Assembly: GCF_002080455.1 (NCBI RefSeq)
Contig: NZ_CP020555.1
Coordinates: 3,898,001-3,962,000 of the forward strand
Length of the DNA: 64,000 bases
Direction: 5' to 3'
From: Streptomyces sp. Sge12
Lineage (GTDB): Bacteria; Actinomycetota; Actinomycetes; Streptomycetales; Streptomycetaceae
Below, piece by piece: positions 40,163 through 49,198 of this stretch (positions within the stretch are counted from its first letter, which is position 1; each line of letters starts with the position of its first letter). The notes beneath the pieces are model-generated. The model was not told where the DNA came from. It saw nothing but the letters and a program-made list of their open reading frames with translations, and ran no database searches. Both the position numbers and the translations under genes were made by a program.

Positions 40163-42004
40163 CTACCCCTCGGCGTCCATTCCCGCGAGGACGAGGGGCA
40201 GCCGGGAGGTGCCGTCCGCGGTGACGCGGACCGGCACGCCCCAGTCCTGCTGGTGGACGTGGCAGGCCGGGTACTCGTTGGCGGGGTCGTCGTCGCAGGA
40301 CGCCGCCATCGCCGACACGTGCAGGACGCCCTCGGTGACGTCCGGGTTCAGCGTCAGCTCCCGGAACAGGTCGCTCCCGGCGCCCTCGCCGGCCGCCAGC
40401 AGCTCCGGCGGGGTCGAGGAGACGAGCAGCCGGGTGGAGGGCCCGTAGCGGGTGTCGAGCTTCTGCCCGCTCGGGGCCTGGAAGACCACGTCGAGGCGGA
40501 GCGTGCCGGGAGCCACCTCGGTGGCGGCCCGCTGCGTGCGGTGGGCGACCGCGTCCACGCGCACCGCCTCCTCCGGCAGGCGCAGGCGGGTCAGCCGGTG
40601 CCGGGCGGACTCGACGACCACGATGTCCTCGCCCACCAGCACGGCGTCACTGGGCTCGCGCAGATCGGTGGCCAGGGTCGAGACCTGCCCGGTGGCCGGG
40701 TCGAAGCGGCGCAGCGCGTGGTTGTAGGTGTCGCAGACCGCGACCGAGCCGTCGGGCAGGGCGGTCACGCCGAGCGGGTGCTGGAGCAGGGCCTGGGCGG
40801 CGTCGCCGTCCCGATGGCCGAAGTCGAACAGCCCGGTGCCGACGGCGGACTTGATGACGTACCCCTCGTCACCGGCTTCCACGTACCGCAGGGCGCTGGT
40901 CTCGGAGTCGGCGATCCACAGCCGGTCCCCGGCGGCCGCGAGGCCCGAGGGCTGGGCGAACCAGGCCTCGGCCGCGGGCCCGTCGAGCAGTCCCTCGTTG
41001 GTCGTACCGGCCGCGACCTCGACCGTCCCGGCCTGCGGGTCCCAGGTCCACAGCTGGTGCACACCGGCCATGGCGATCCACACGCGGCCCTGCCACCAGG
41101 CCACGTCCCACGGCGAGGACAGGTCCACCTCCAGCGCCGGCCCGGAGGTCGGCGCCCCCTGCCACCACTGGCGCCCGGTCCCGGCGACGGTCTCCACCTG
41201 CCCGGTGGCCGGGTCGTAGGTGCGCAGCGCGTGGTTGACGCTGTCGGCGACGACGACCTTGCCGTCGGGCAGCAGCGCGAGGCCCTGCGGCTCGCTGAAG
41301 CTGTCCCCGGCGAAGCCGCGCTCGCCGCTGCCGATGCGGCGTACGACGCTCTCGCCGTCGGCGGCCAGCTCCACGAGCTGGTGCCGCGTGGAGTCCGACA
41401 CCAGCAGGTTCCCGGACGGCAGCAGCAGCGCCTTGCCGGGGAAGCGCAGGTCGCCGGCGACCGGCTCGGGCGCCACGTACGGCCCGTCGCCGCGCCGCAG
41501 CGTGCCCTTGGCCTCGTGCTCGGCCTCCAGCTCCTCGACGAGGCGCGCGATGGCGTGCGCATGCCCCTCACCGGCGTGCTGGGCGACGATGTACCCCTCG
41601 GGGTCGATCACGACGAGCGTGGGCCAGGCGCGTACGGCGTACTGCTTCCAGGTCGCGAGCTCGGGGTCGTCCAGCACGGGGTGGTGCACCTGGTACCGCT
41701 CGACGGCATCGACCACGGCGGCGTGCTCGGCCTCGTGCACGAACTTCGGCGAGTGCACGCCGATGATCACGACGGTGTCGCGGTGCTTCTCCTCCAGCTC
41801 GCGCAGCTCGTCCAGGACGTGCAGGCAGTTGATGCAGCAAAAAGTCCAAAAATCGAGGATCGCAATGCGTCCTCGCAGGTCGGCGAGGCTCAGTTCCTTC
41901 CCACCGGTGTTCAGCCAGCCGCCCTTGCCGATCAGCTCGGGGGCACGGACACGGGCACGGCGGGGCGCGGGCGCGGGGGTGGGCGCCGGGACGGCATCGT
42001 TCAT
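40163..42004 (-). CDS. Thioredoxin-like protein with NHL-repeat propeller
   Basis: A 613-residue protein, probably cytosolic since no signal is seen. Residues about 20-165 form a TlpA-like thioredoxin fold with the redox motif FCCINC (WTFCCINCLHVLDEL). Residues about 185-480 carry NHL repeats such as PGKALLLPSGNLLVSDSTRHQLVEL and PLGVTALPDGSVAVCDTYNHALRRF, forming a propeller. A C-terminal beta domain follows. The same architecture occurs in NHLRC2-type proteins. Function is probably redox-linked scaffolding; substrates are unknown. CAAGCT 6 nt upstream suggests a leaderless transcript. Confidence 0.93.
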   Translation of the reverse strand: MNDAVPAPTPAPAPRRARVRAPELIGKGGWLNTGGKELSLADLRGRIAILDFWTFCCINCLHVLDELRELEEKHRDTVVIIGVHSPKFVHEAEHAAVVDAVERYQVHHPVLDDPELATWKQYAVRAWPTLVVIDPEGYIVAQHAGEGHAHAIARLVEELEAEHEAKGTLRRGDGPYVAPEPVAGDLRFPGKALLLPSGNLLVSDSTRHQLVELAADGESVVRRIGSGERGFAGDSFSEPQGLALLPDGKVVVADSVNHALRTYDPATGQVETVAGTGRQWWQGAPTSGPALEVDLSSPWDVAWWQGRVWIAMAGVHQLWTWDPQAGTVEVAAGTTNEGLLDGPAAEAWFAQPSGLAAAGDRLWIADSETSALRYVEAGDEGYVIKSAVGTGLFDFGHRDGDAAQALLQHPLGVTALPDGSVAVCDTYNHALRRFDPATGQVSTLATDLREPSDAVLVGEDIVVVESARHRLTRLRLPEEAVRVDAVAHRTQRAATEVAPGTLRLDVVFQAPSGQKLDTRYGPSTRLLVSSTPPELLAAGEGAGSDLFRELTLNPDVTEGVLHVSAMAASCDDDPANEYPACHVHQQDWGVPVRVTADGTSRLPLVLAGMDAEG

Positions 42005-42109
42005 GCTTCAAGCTTGCCATCCGGGTATGAACGCCGGGTCACACGGATGCGGCAAGGTTCTCGGCGGGGCGATCCGAGCTGGTCAGCCCCGGCGGGCGGG
42101 GCCGGGCGG

Positions 42110-42115
42110 TAGCGT
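42110..42115 (+). promoter_or_regulatory. Leaderless promoter -10 box
   Basis: TAGCGT lies 6 nt before the GTG at 42122. It supports this GTG as the true start. Confidence 0.5.
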
Positions 42116-42121
42116 GCGGGG

Positions 42122-42787
42122 GTGACAGTCAGCACGCCGCCGAGCGGGCGGATATTCGATGCCGTGAACGCCACCGCAGTGCAGAGCACGGACGGGTTGC
42201 GCGAGCTCTACGAGATGCCCGGCGAGATGGCGCGCCGCAAGACCGTCGACCGGATCCACGGGGCCGCGCGGGCCGTCATCGGGCGGTCGTCGCTGGTGTT
42301 CGTGGCCAGCGCCGGGGCCGACGGGGCCTGTGACGTCACGCCACGGGGCGGGCCGCCCGGGTTCGTGGCCGTGCTGGACGAGTTCACGCTCGCGCTGCCC
42401 GACGCCACCGGCAACAAGCGGCTCGACACCGCGCACAACATCGTGGAGACCGGCCGGGCCGGGCTGGTCTTCGTCATCCCCGGCCGGGCCACCACCCTGC
42501 GGGTCAACGGGCGGGCCTGCGTGTCCGCCGATCCGCGGCTGCTGGAGCAGTTGACCGCCGTCGGCAAGCCCCCGCGGAGCGCGATCGTGGTGGAGGTCGA
42601 GGAGGCCTACCAGCACTGCCCGAAGGCGTTCCTGCGCAGCCACGCGTGGCAACCCGAGCAGTGGCTCGCCGAGGACGCCGTGCCCAGCTCGGCCGAGGTC
42701 ACCCTCTCCCACCTGGACCTTCCCGGTCTGACGATCGAGGAGATCCGGCAGCAGGAGCGCGAGTCCCTGCTGTACCGCTACGAGTAG
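42122..42787 (+). CDS. Pyridoxamine 5'-phosphate oxidase-family flavoprotein (MSMEG_1061 type)
   Basis: A 221-residue split-barrel protein. Recognisable stretches are VFVASAGADGACDVTPRGGPPGFV, DEFTLALPDATGNKRLDTAHNIVETGRAGLVFVIPG, TLRVNGRACVSAD and AYQHCPKAFLRSHAW, typical of the actinobacterial group that binds FMN or F420. The substrate is unknown. The last 10 nt overlap the convergent DUF4240 gene. Confidence 0.9.
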   Translation: MTVSTPPSGRIFDAVNATAVQSTDGLRELYEMPGEMARRKTVDRIHGAARAVIGRSSLVFVASAGADGACDVTPRGGPPGFVAVLDEFTLALPDATGNKRLDTAHNIVETGRAGLVFVIPGRATTLRVNGRACVSADPRLLEQLTAVGKPPRSAIVVEVEEAYQHCPKAFLRSHAWQPEQWLAEDAVPSSAEVTLSHLDLPGLTIEEIRQQERESLLYRYE

Positions 42788-43305
42788 TCGAAGAGGGCGC
42801 TCAGGCGGGGCAGTCGAGCCGCCATCTCCTCGCTGTCGTCGAAGTCGAAGTCCCAGGACGGGTCCAGGGCCGGGTAGCTGATCGTGAAGGAGTCCGCGGG
42901 CAGTTCCCGGCCGGTGCCCGCCCCGTAGGCGGTCCAGGCGATGGAGAGGGCGGACTCGTCCCACAGCTCCAGGCCCTGCGCCGCGGCCTCGCGGACCGCG
43001 GGGTGCGCGGCCAGCGAGTCGGGGTCGGCCAGGGCCGTCTCGAAGGCCTCCTGCCCCTGGGTGAGGAGCCAGCCGCGGAAGTAGTCGAAGCCGTCGTCCG
43101 AGCAGCCCCCGTTGATCACGTAGGCCGCGGCCCAGAGCGGCGCCCGGTAGGACTCCGCCAGCAGGTCCCACAGCACCTGCTGGGACGCGGCTATCTCCGC
43201 CTCCGGGTTGTCCGCGAGGAGCTGCGCCGCGCGCGAGGCCACCCCCTGCGGTTCCGCGTCCGCACGGGCCGTCTCGATCAGCTTCCAGAACGTCTGCTTG
43301 TCCAT
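42778..43305 (-). CDS. DUF4240-domain protein
   Basis: A 175-residue soluble protein. The N-terminal MDKQTFWKLIETARADAE and the central CSDDGFDYFRGWLLTQGQEAFETALADPDSLA are the hallmark of DUF4240, whose function is unknown. CAGGCT 6 nt before the ATG suggests a leaderless transcript. The 3' end overlaps the convergent flavoprotein gene by 10 nt. Confidence 0.88.
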   Translation of the reverse strand: MDKQTFWKLIETARADAEPQGVASRAAQLLADNPEAEIAASQQVLWDLLAESYRAPLWAAAYVINGGCSDDGFDYFRGWLLTQGQEAFETALADPDSLAAHPAVREAAAQGLELWDESALSIAWTAYGAGTGRELPADSFTISYPALDPSWDFDFDDSEEMAARLPRLSALFDYS

Positions 43306-43333
43306 GGGGAAAGCCTGGCAGCCGGGTCTGACA

Positions 43334-44146
43334 TCAGGCGGTGGTGCTGAGGAAGGTGTGGAGGGATCTTGTGAGCGCGCCGACGAAGGCGTCCTGTACC
43401 GGCGCCGGGACGAGGTCCAGGGACAGGTACGGGTTCAGGTCCTCCAGCTCGACGAGGAGCAGTTCGCCGGACGGTGCCCGGCAGGCGTCCACGCGCTGGA
43501 TGCCGTGGTCGAGGGTGTTCCAGTCGACGAAGGAGCGGGCGAAGGCCAGGTCCGCGTCGGTCGGGGTGTAGGGCGCCAGTTCCCAGCGGCGGGCCGGATC
43601 GGGGGCGTGGAGCGCGTACTGGAAGGCGTCGTCGACGAAGTAGAAGGACACCTCGTACGTGAAGTCGATGCGCGGCTGGATCAGCACGGCCCCGGGCGGC
43701 CCGTCCGGCGTCGCGGTGAAGGTGAGGCCGATGGAGTCGGCGCCCTGCTTCGGCTTGACCGCGTACTGGGGGACCTGCGGCAGTTCCGCGAGCCGGGCGG
43801 GGTCGTCGATCGTCGGGATGACGGGGTAGCCGGCGGCCGTCAGGTCCAGGAGGTACTGCTTGCCCGCCATGTCGGCGCGGCCGGTGAGCGGGTTGTAGAC
43901 GCGGGCCCCGGTGGCGAGGGCGGCCGCGCGGAAGGAGTCGTAGGCCTCCTGGTAGTGCAGGACCGGGCCGCTGTTGCGGACGATCACCGCGTCGAAGCCG
44001 AGCGGCAGCAGCGCCTCCGCGTCCGCGGGATGGCACAGGGCCAGGTCGAACTCGGCGCGCAGCCGGGACGTGAGGAATATGTCCTCGTCGCAGTAGCGGC
44101 GGCCGCGTGCGGGGTACGCCAGGTCGGTCACGTAGAGCAGGGGCAT
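43334..44146 (-). CDS. ATP-grasp-like protein
   Basis: A 270-residue protein with an ATP-grasp style layout: an N-terminal alpha/beta domain (LLYVTDLAYPARG), a central region with NPLTGRADMAGKQYLLDLTAAGYPVIPTI and YAVKPKQGADSIG (nucleotide-binding Lys), and a C-terminal metal-binding RVDACRAPSGELLLVELEDLNPYL. It is shorter than most ligases in the family. The substrate is unknown. TAGGTT (44153-44158) 6 nt before the ATG suggests a leaderless transcript. It is divergent from a LURP-one-like gene, with only 32 bp between start codons. Confidence 0.82.
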   Translation of the reverse strand: MPLLYVTDLAYPARGRRYCDEDIFLTSRLRAEFDLALCHPADAEALLPLGFDAVIVRNSGPVLHYQEAYDSFRAAALATGARVYNPLTGRADMAGKQYLLDLTAAGYPVIPTIDDPARLAELPQVPQYAVKPKQGADSIGLTFTATPDGPPGAVLIQPRIDFTYEVSFYFVDDAFQYALHAPDPARRWELAPYTPTDADLAFARSFVDWNTLDHGIQRVDACRAPSGELLLVELEDLNPYLSLDLVPAPVQDAFVGALTRSLHTFLSTTA

Positions 44147-44178
44147 GAGGGCAACCTATCGCGGGCACTGATCAGCGC

Positions 44179-44700
44179 ATGAAATACCTCGTTCGGGACA
44201 AAATGCTGGCCATCGGGGACGACTACTGGATCGAGGACGAGGACGGGCGGCACGCCTTCCTCGTCGACGGGAAGGCGCTGCGCTTCCGGGACACGCTGGA
44301 GCTGAAGGATCCGGACGGGCTGATCCTGATCACCCTGCGGGAGAAGCTGTTCACCCTGCGGGACGCGATGACGCTGGAGCGGGACGAGCAGCGGCTCGCG
44401 GTGATCCGCCGGAAACGGCTCTCGCTGCTGCGCAATCACTTCCGCGTGACCCTGGCCGAGGGCACGGAGCTCGACGTCAGCGGGCGCATTCTGGACCGCG
44501 AGTTCAAGGTCGAGTACGACGGGGAGCTGCTCGCGCTGGTCTCGCGTCAGTGGTACCGCCTGCGCGAGACGTACGCGGTGGACGTGGTCCGGGAGGACGC
44601 GGACGCGGCGCTGCTGATCGCGGTCGCGGTGTGCGTGATCCGGATGGCGGAGAAGGAGCGGGAGGGCGGGATCAGTCCCGATGGTGTTCCCGGGCCGTGA
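44179..44700 (+). CDS. LURP-one-related (phospholipid scramblase-like) protein
   Basis: A 173-residue protein built almost wholly of beta strands, as in Tubby/LURP-one folds. Typical segments are KYLVRDKMLAIGDDYWIEDEDG, KALRFRDTLELKDPDG and LDREFKVEYDG; a C-terminal hydrophobic helix (ALLIAVAVCVIRMAEKE) is seen. Function in bacteria is unknown. The last 29 nt overlap the convergent downstream gene. No ribosome site is evident. Confidence 0.88.
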   Translation: MKYLVRDKMLAIGDDYWIEDEDGRHAFLVDGKALRFRDTLELKDPDGLILITLREKLFTLRDAMTLERDEQRLAVIRRKRLSLLRNHFRVTLAEGTELDVSGRILDREFKVEYDGELLALVSRQWYRLRETYAVDVVREDADAALLIAVAVCVIRMAEKEREGGISPDGVPGP

Positions 44701-44983
44701 GCTGGCCCTGGACGTAGGCGTCGGTGTCCGGCGCGTACGGGCCTCCGTGGTCGAACAGGAGGTCGGTGATGCGGTGCCACTCGGCGGCCTCGGCGCGCAC
44801 GGACGGTTCGGCGGACTCCAGGTCGCCGGCGTCCGCCAGCACCGACTCCAGGGCGGCGTGCGCCTCGTGGTGGGTCAGGCCGGTGGCCCGGTCCCGGACG
44901 CGCCGGCGGGCGGCGATCTCCGCGGCGGCGGGCTCGTGCGGGTCCAGGGCGGCCTCCAGCACGTCCTCTGCGTCATGCGTCAC
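44672..44983 (-). CDS. Hypothetical acidic helical protein
   Basis: A 103-residue protein rich in Glu, Asp, Ala and His, predicted helical; I do not recognise it. The GTG start has GAGGAGG about 9 nt upstream, which is good support. Its 3' end overlaps the convergent LURP-one-like gene by 29 nt. A short open frame ends on its start codon in a GTGA overlap; see findings. Confidence 0.65.
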   Translation of the reverse strand: MTHDAEDVLEAALDPHEPAAAEIAARRRVRDRATGLTHHEAHAALESVLADAGDLESAEPSVRAEAAEWHRITDLLFDHGGPYAPDTDAYVQGQLTAREHHRD

Positions 44984-45146
44984 GGCGCACCCGCCTCCTC
45001 GTTCTCGTGCTCGTCCTCGTCGCGGTACCGGCGGCCGGCGCCGCCCGTCCCTCTCCTCTGCCCCCGAACCCCGGCGCCAACCGGGGTCGACGGAGTCAAC
45101 AGGGTGACCGGCGTCAACGGCATCACCGGGGTCACCCCCGATGCCG

Positions 45147-45923
45147 TCAGCGCAGCCGGCGGTCCTTCAGGGCCGGGAACTGGGCGCGGGTCTCGGGGAC
45201 CTTGGCCGGGTCCAGGTCCACGGTGAGGACCTCCTCGCCGGGGCCCGCCTCGGCCAGCACCTCGCCCCACGGGTCGACCACCAGGCTGTGCCCGGCCTGT
45301 TCCACGCCCGCGTGGGTGCCGGCCAGCCCGCACGCCAGGACGTAGGACTGGTCCTCCACGGCGCGCGCCCGGCTCAGCAGGGTCCAGTGGGAACGGCGGC
45401 GCGCGGGCCAGCCCGCCGCGACGACCATCGCCGTGGCCCCGGCGTCGACCAGGCCGCGGAACAGCTCGGGGAAGCGCAGGTCGTAGCAGGTGGCGATGCC
45501 GAGGGTCTGCTCCGGGAGGGCCACCGTCGTCAGGGAGTCCCCGGCCGACATCAGCACGGCCTCGCCCTGGTCGAAGCCGAAGCGGTGGATCTTCCGGTAG
45601 GTGGCGGCCAGCTCGCCCGCGGGGGAGAGGACGAGGGCGGTGTTGTAGAGGGAGCCGTCGCCCGCGCGCTCCACGATCGAGCCCGCGTGGAGCCAGACGC
45701 CGGCCTCGCGCGCCGCCTCGGACATGGCCTCGTAGGTCGGACCGTCCAGGGGTTCGGCCTCGGTCTCGAACTGCTCGTAGGCGAAGGCGCCGACCGGCCA
45801 CAGCTCCGGCAGGACGACGAGATCGGAGTCCGCCTGCTCCCGTACGAGTTCTGCCACGCGGGTACGTCGGGAAGACACCGACTCGCCCTCGTTCACTGCG
45901 ATTTGGATCAGCGAGGCGCGCAC
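45147..45923 (-). CDS. Carbon-nitrogen hydrolase (nitrilase superfamily)
   Basis: A 258-residue amidase-type enzyme with the complete Glu-Lys-Cys triad: Glu40 in VVLPELWP, Lys111 in YRKIHRFG, and Cys146 in IATCYDLRFPELFR. It resembles the Nit2/YafV omega-amidase branch that hydrolyses amides of alpha-keto acids, though the exact substrate is not set by these motifs. The GTG start has AGGA about 8 nt upstream. A GGTGACC/GGTCACC hairpin region follows the stop at about 45101-45136. Confidence 0.93.
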   Translation of the reverse strand: MRASLIQIAVNEGESVSSRRTRVAELVREQADSDLVVLPELWPVGAFAYEQFETEAEPLDGPTYEAMSEAAREAGVWLHAGSIVERAGDGSLYNTALVLSPAGELAATYRKIHRFGFDQGEAVLMSAGDSLTTVALPEQTLGIATCYDLRFPELFRGLVDAGATAMVVAAGWPARRRSHWTLLSRARAVEDQSYVLACGLAGTHAGVEQAGHSLVVDPWGEVLAEAGPGEEVLTVDLDPAKVPETRAQFPALKDRRLR

Positions 45924-46073
45924 ACTACCACCGTCCTGGCGTTCAAGCCGTCAACTCGGGCCTACGATCGTCACACGAAAGCACTGCCGGGGTGCTCACC
46001 GGCAGCGTAGTTTTGGAAACTGAGTCCACAGCTTCTTAAAACGCGCCATTGAACAGCACCGCGAGGGGTCCCG

Positions 46074-46904
46074 TTGACCGTCCATCCGCATCCCGCCCTC
46101 CAGCCCTATGCCGACGCGTGGACGCACTCCATCGAGGCGATATCCGAGTTGGTCCTCCCTCTGACGGAGGGCGAGTGGAACCGGGCGACGCCCTGTCCCG
46201 GCTGGTCGGTCCGTGACGTCGTGTCACACATCATCGGTATCGAGTGCGAGCAGCTCGGGGATCCGCGGCCGATCCACACGGTGGCGCGGGACCTGCGGCA
46301 CGTGGTGGACGAGTTCAGCCGGTACATGGAGGTGCAGGTCGACGTACGGCGTCACCACACCGCGCCGGAGATGACCTCGGAGCTGGAGTACACGGTGATC
46401 CGGCGCTCGCGGCAGCTGCGCAACGAGAAGCGGGATCCGGACACGATGGTGCGCGGGCCGCTCGGTGACCAGGTGACGCTGGAGCAGGCGCTGCGGCTGC
46501 GGGCCTTCGACGTGTGGATCCACGAGCAGGACCTGCGGGCGGCGCTGGGGGCCCCCGGGAACTGGGACTCGCCGGGCGCGTACGTGGTGCGGGACCTACT
46601 GCTGGCCGGTCTGCCGAAGGTGGTGGCCAAGCGGGCGGGCGCGCCGGCGAACTCGGCCGTGGTGATCGACGTGCACGGTCAGCTGGAGTTCATGCGGACG
46701 GTACGGGTGGATGCGGAGGGCCGCGGGACCGTGGACAAGTCGCCCTCGCTGGGCCCGGCGGTGACCCTGACGCTGGACTGGGAGACGTACGTGCGGCTGG
46801 CGGCGGGCCGGGTGCGGGCGCACACCGTCGCGGACCGGGTGAAGGTGGAGGGCGACGTCGAGCTGGCGGACGCCATCCTCACGCAGTTCTCCGTGACCCC
46901 GTAG
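46074..46904 (+). CDS. Maleylpyruvate isomerase-family protein (mycothiol-dependent type)
   Basis: A 276-residue DinB-fold protein. The MDMPI N domain (about 10-165) has CPGWSVRDVVSHIIGIE with metal-ligand His52, and a second His in FDVWIHEQDLR. The C-terminal SCP2-like part (about 185-270) has TLTLDWETYVRLAAGR. Relatives catalyse mycothiol-dependent reactions. The start is a TTG, chosen because GAGGGG lies 6 nt before it and no ATG or GTG is suitably placed. An inverted CTGCCGG/CCGGCAG pair lies upstream near 45985. Confidence 0.9.
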   Translation: MTVHPHPALQPYADAWTHSIEAISELVLPLTEGEWNRATPCPGWSVRDVVSHIIGIECEQLGDPRPIHTVARDLRHVVDEFSRYMEVQVDVRRHHTAPEMTSELEYTVIRRSRQLRNEKRDPDTMVRGPLGDQVTLEQALRLRAFDVWIHEQDLRAALGAPGNWDSPGAYVVRDLLLAGLPKVVAKRAGAPANSAVVIDVHGQLEFMRTVRVDAEGRGTVDKSPSLGPAVTLTLDWETYVRLAAGRVRAHTVADRVKVEGDVELADAILTQFSVTP

Positions 46905-46984
46905 CGGACGCGGCCCGGCCCTCCCGCGCCCGGTGACGCGGGGCGCGGGCGGGGGGGGTAGGGGCGGCGGTGTGGACGGCGGTC

Positions 46985-48379
46985 CTACGGGCCCTCGCGC
47001 CCGGCCGTTTCCGGCAGCGGGCACGCCCGGGACACCGGCTCCTGCGCGGGGATCGTGACGCGGATCCGGTCCGCTTCGCGGGCCAGGGCGAGCGGGCGCA
47101 GCCGCAGGATGCTGATCACGCCCACCGCTTCGAGGACGAAGACCGTGGAGAAGGCGATGCGGTAGTTGTCGCCGGTGGCGTCCAGCAGGACGCCCACCGT
47201 CAGCAGGGTGGTCATGGACGCGATGAAACCGCCCATGTTCGTGATCCCGGAGGCGGTGCCCTGGCGTTCCGCCGGGTTGGCCGGGCGGGCGAAGTCGAAG
47301 CCGATCATCGACGCCGGTCCGCAGGTGCCCAGGACCAGGCACAGGGCGACCAGCAGCCACATCGGCGCCCGGTCCCCCGGGTACACGAGGACCGCCGCCC
47401 ACAGCAGGGCCGTGAGGGCGACCGTGCCCAGGGCGAGCGGGATCCGCGCGGACTGGCGGCGGCCGACGATCTGGCCGTAGGCCAGCCCGAGCGCCATGTT
47501 CGAGGCGACGACCAGGGTCAGCAGTCCGCCCGCGGTGGTCCGGGACAGCCCCTGCGCCTCGATCAGGAAGGGCATGCCCCACAGCAGCAGGAACACCATC
47601 GCGGGGAACTGCGTGGTGAAGTGCACCCACAGGCCGAGCCGGGTACCCGGTTCGGCCCAGGACTCGCGGATCTGACGGCGCACGAAGCCACCGGACCCAC
47701 CGGACCCCGCGGTCGCACCGGTCGCGCCGGACGCGCGCCGCACCGGCGCCGGCCCGTACCCCTCCGGGTGGTCCCGCAGGAACAGCACCAGCGGGACCAG
47801 GACCACCAGCCCCGCCACCGCGCTGCCCGCGAAGGCGGCGGTCCAGCCGACCCCGTGCAGGACCGGGGCGAGGACGAGGGTGGAGACGAGGTTGCCCGCC
47901 ATGCCGACCAGCCCGGCCAGCTGGGCCATCAGCGGCCCGCGCCGGGCCGGGAACCACCGGGTGCCGAGCCGCAGGACCGAGATGAAGGTCATCGCGTCGC
48001 CGCAGCCCAGCAGCGCCCGCGCCGCGAGCGCCATCCCGTAGGAGGGCGACAGCGCGAAGCCGAGCTGGCCGACGGTGAAGAGCACCGCGCCCAGCGTCAG
48101 CACCTTCTTGGTGCCGAGCCGGTCGACCATCAGGCCCACCGGTATCTGCATGCCCGCGTAGACGAGCAGCTGGAGGAGGGAGAACGTGGCCAGCGCCGAG
48201 GCGTTCACGTGGAAGCGGTCGGCCGCGTCGAGCCCGGCCACGCCCAGGCTGGTGCGGAAGATCACCGCCACGAAGTAGACGGCGACGCCGATGCCCCAGA
48301 CGGCGACGGCCCTCGCGCCGCCCGGCGGGTCGGCGGGTATGCCGGCGCTGGCGGGGGAGGCGCTCACCGGCCCCTTCAC
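46985..48379 (-). CDS. MFS transporter
   Basis: A 464-residue major facilitator with 12 predicted helices. The inter-helix 2-3 motif is visible as GLMVDRLGTKKVL. The central cytoplasmic loop is Gly/Ser/Ala-rich (SGATGATAGSGGSGG). It most resembles drug or organic-acid permeases; the cargo is not evident. The GTG start at 48379 overlaps the GntR stop by 4 bp (GTGA); a GTG at 48367 is also plausible. It is translationally coupled to, and probably controlled by, the GntR regulator. Confidence 0.9.
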   Translation of the reverse strand: MKGPVSASPASAGIPADPPGGARAVAVWGIGVAVYFVAVIFRTSLGVAGLDAADRFHVNASALATFSLLQLLVYAGMQIPVGLMVDRLGTKKVLTLGAVLFTVGQLGFALSPSYGMALAARALLGCGDAMTFISVLRLGTRWFPARRGPLMAQLAGLVGMAGNLVSTLVLAPVLHGVGWTAAFAGSAVAGLVVLVPLVLFLRDHPEGYGPAPVRRASGATGATAGSGGSGGFVRRQIRESWAEPGTRLGLWVHFTTQFPAMVFLLLWGMPFLIEAQGLSRTTAGGLLTLVVASNMALGLAYGQIVGRRQSARIPLALGTVALTALLWAAVLVYPGDRAPMWLLVALCLVLGTCGPASMIGFDFARPANPAERQGTASGITNMGGFIASMTTLLTVGVLLDATGDNYRIAFSTVFVLEAVGVISILRLRPLALAREADRIRVTIPAQEPVSRACPLPETAGREGP

Positions 48380-49026
48380 CGGCCCGGTCCGCGCACCAGG
48401 GCCTCGACCCGGCCGATGTGCCCGCGGACCGCCGCGGCCGCCGTCTCCGCGTCCCCGGCACGCAGCGCGTCCAGGATCTCCGCGTGCTCGGCGAGGGTGC
48501 GGTCCAGCCGTTCCGGGTGGGCGTGCAGCAGGGCCACGCCCATCCGCAGCTGCCGGTCGCGCAGTTGGTCGTAGAGGCGGCACAGGATCTGGTTGCCGGC
48601 GCTGCGCACGATCTCGGCGTGGAAACCGCGGTCGGCGGCCATCATCGCGGCGAGGTCGCCGCCGGCTGCGTGCCGGCGCTGTTCGTCGAGCAGGGCGGCG
48701 AGCCGGTCCAGCAGGCCCGGCGGGGCCGGCACGGCTCTGCGTACGGTGAACTCCTCGACCAGCAGCCGGGTTTCGAGGACGTCGGTGATCTCCTGCGCGG
48801 AGACCTGGAGGACCAGTGCGCCCTTCTTCGGGTAGAGCTTCAGCAGCCCCTCGGTCTCCAGTCGCAGCAGCGCCTCGCGGACGGGTGTGCGGGACACCCC
48901 GACGGCCGAGGCGAGCTCGCCCTCGGTGAGGAGGGTGCCGCCCTCGTAGGCGCGGTCGAGCACGCCCTGCTTGACGTGCTGGTAGACCCGCTCGGCGGCG
49001 GTCACGGTACTGGCGGGGGCTGGCAT
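48376..49026 (-). CDS. GntR-family regulator (FadR/VanR type)
   Basis: A 216-residue regulator. The N-terminal winged helix (about 8-75) has LLTEGELASAVGVSRTPVREALLRLETEGLL, and the C-terminal helical FCD domain (about 85-210) has DRGFHAEIVRSAGNQILCRLYDQLRDRQLRM with the metal-site His residues. TATCCT (49033-49038) 6 nt before the ATG indicates a leaderless transcript. It is the first gene of a two-gene unit with the MFS transporter, so its ligand is probably the transported compound. Confidence 0.93.
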   Translation of the reverse strand: MPAPASTVTAAERVYQHVKQGVLDRAYEGGTLLTEGELASAVGVSRTPVREALLRLETEGLLKLYPKKGALVLQVSAQEITDVLETRLLVEEFTVRRAVPAPPGLLDRLAALLDEQRRHAAGGDLAAMMAADRGFHAEIVRSAGNQILCRLYDQLRDRQLRMGVALLHAHPERLDRTLAEHAEILDALRAGDAETAAAAVRGHIGRVEALVRGPGR

Positions 49027-49198
49027 GCGCACAGGATAGATACAACAGGGGTGCATGCGGTGACGGGTCCAGGATGTGGACCCGCGGCCGCCGGCCCACG
49101 GGGACGAGCCGCGGCCGCTCCCGCTGCATCGAAGGATGTACCCCGCCTTCGTCCGCCCGCAGGACGTACGGGCACCCGCGCGCCGGGACGCTGGATCC

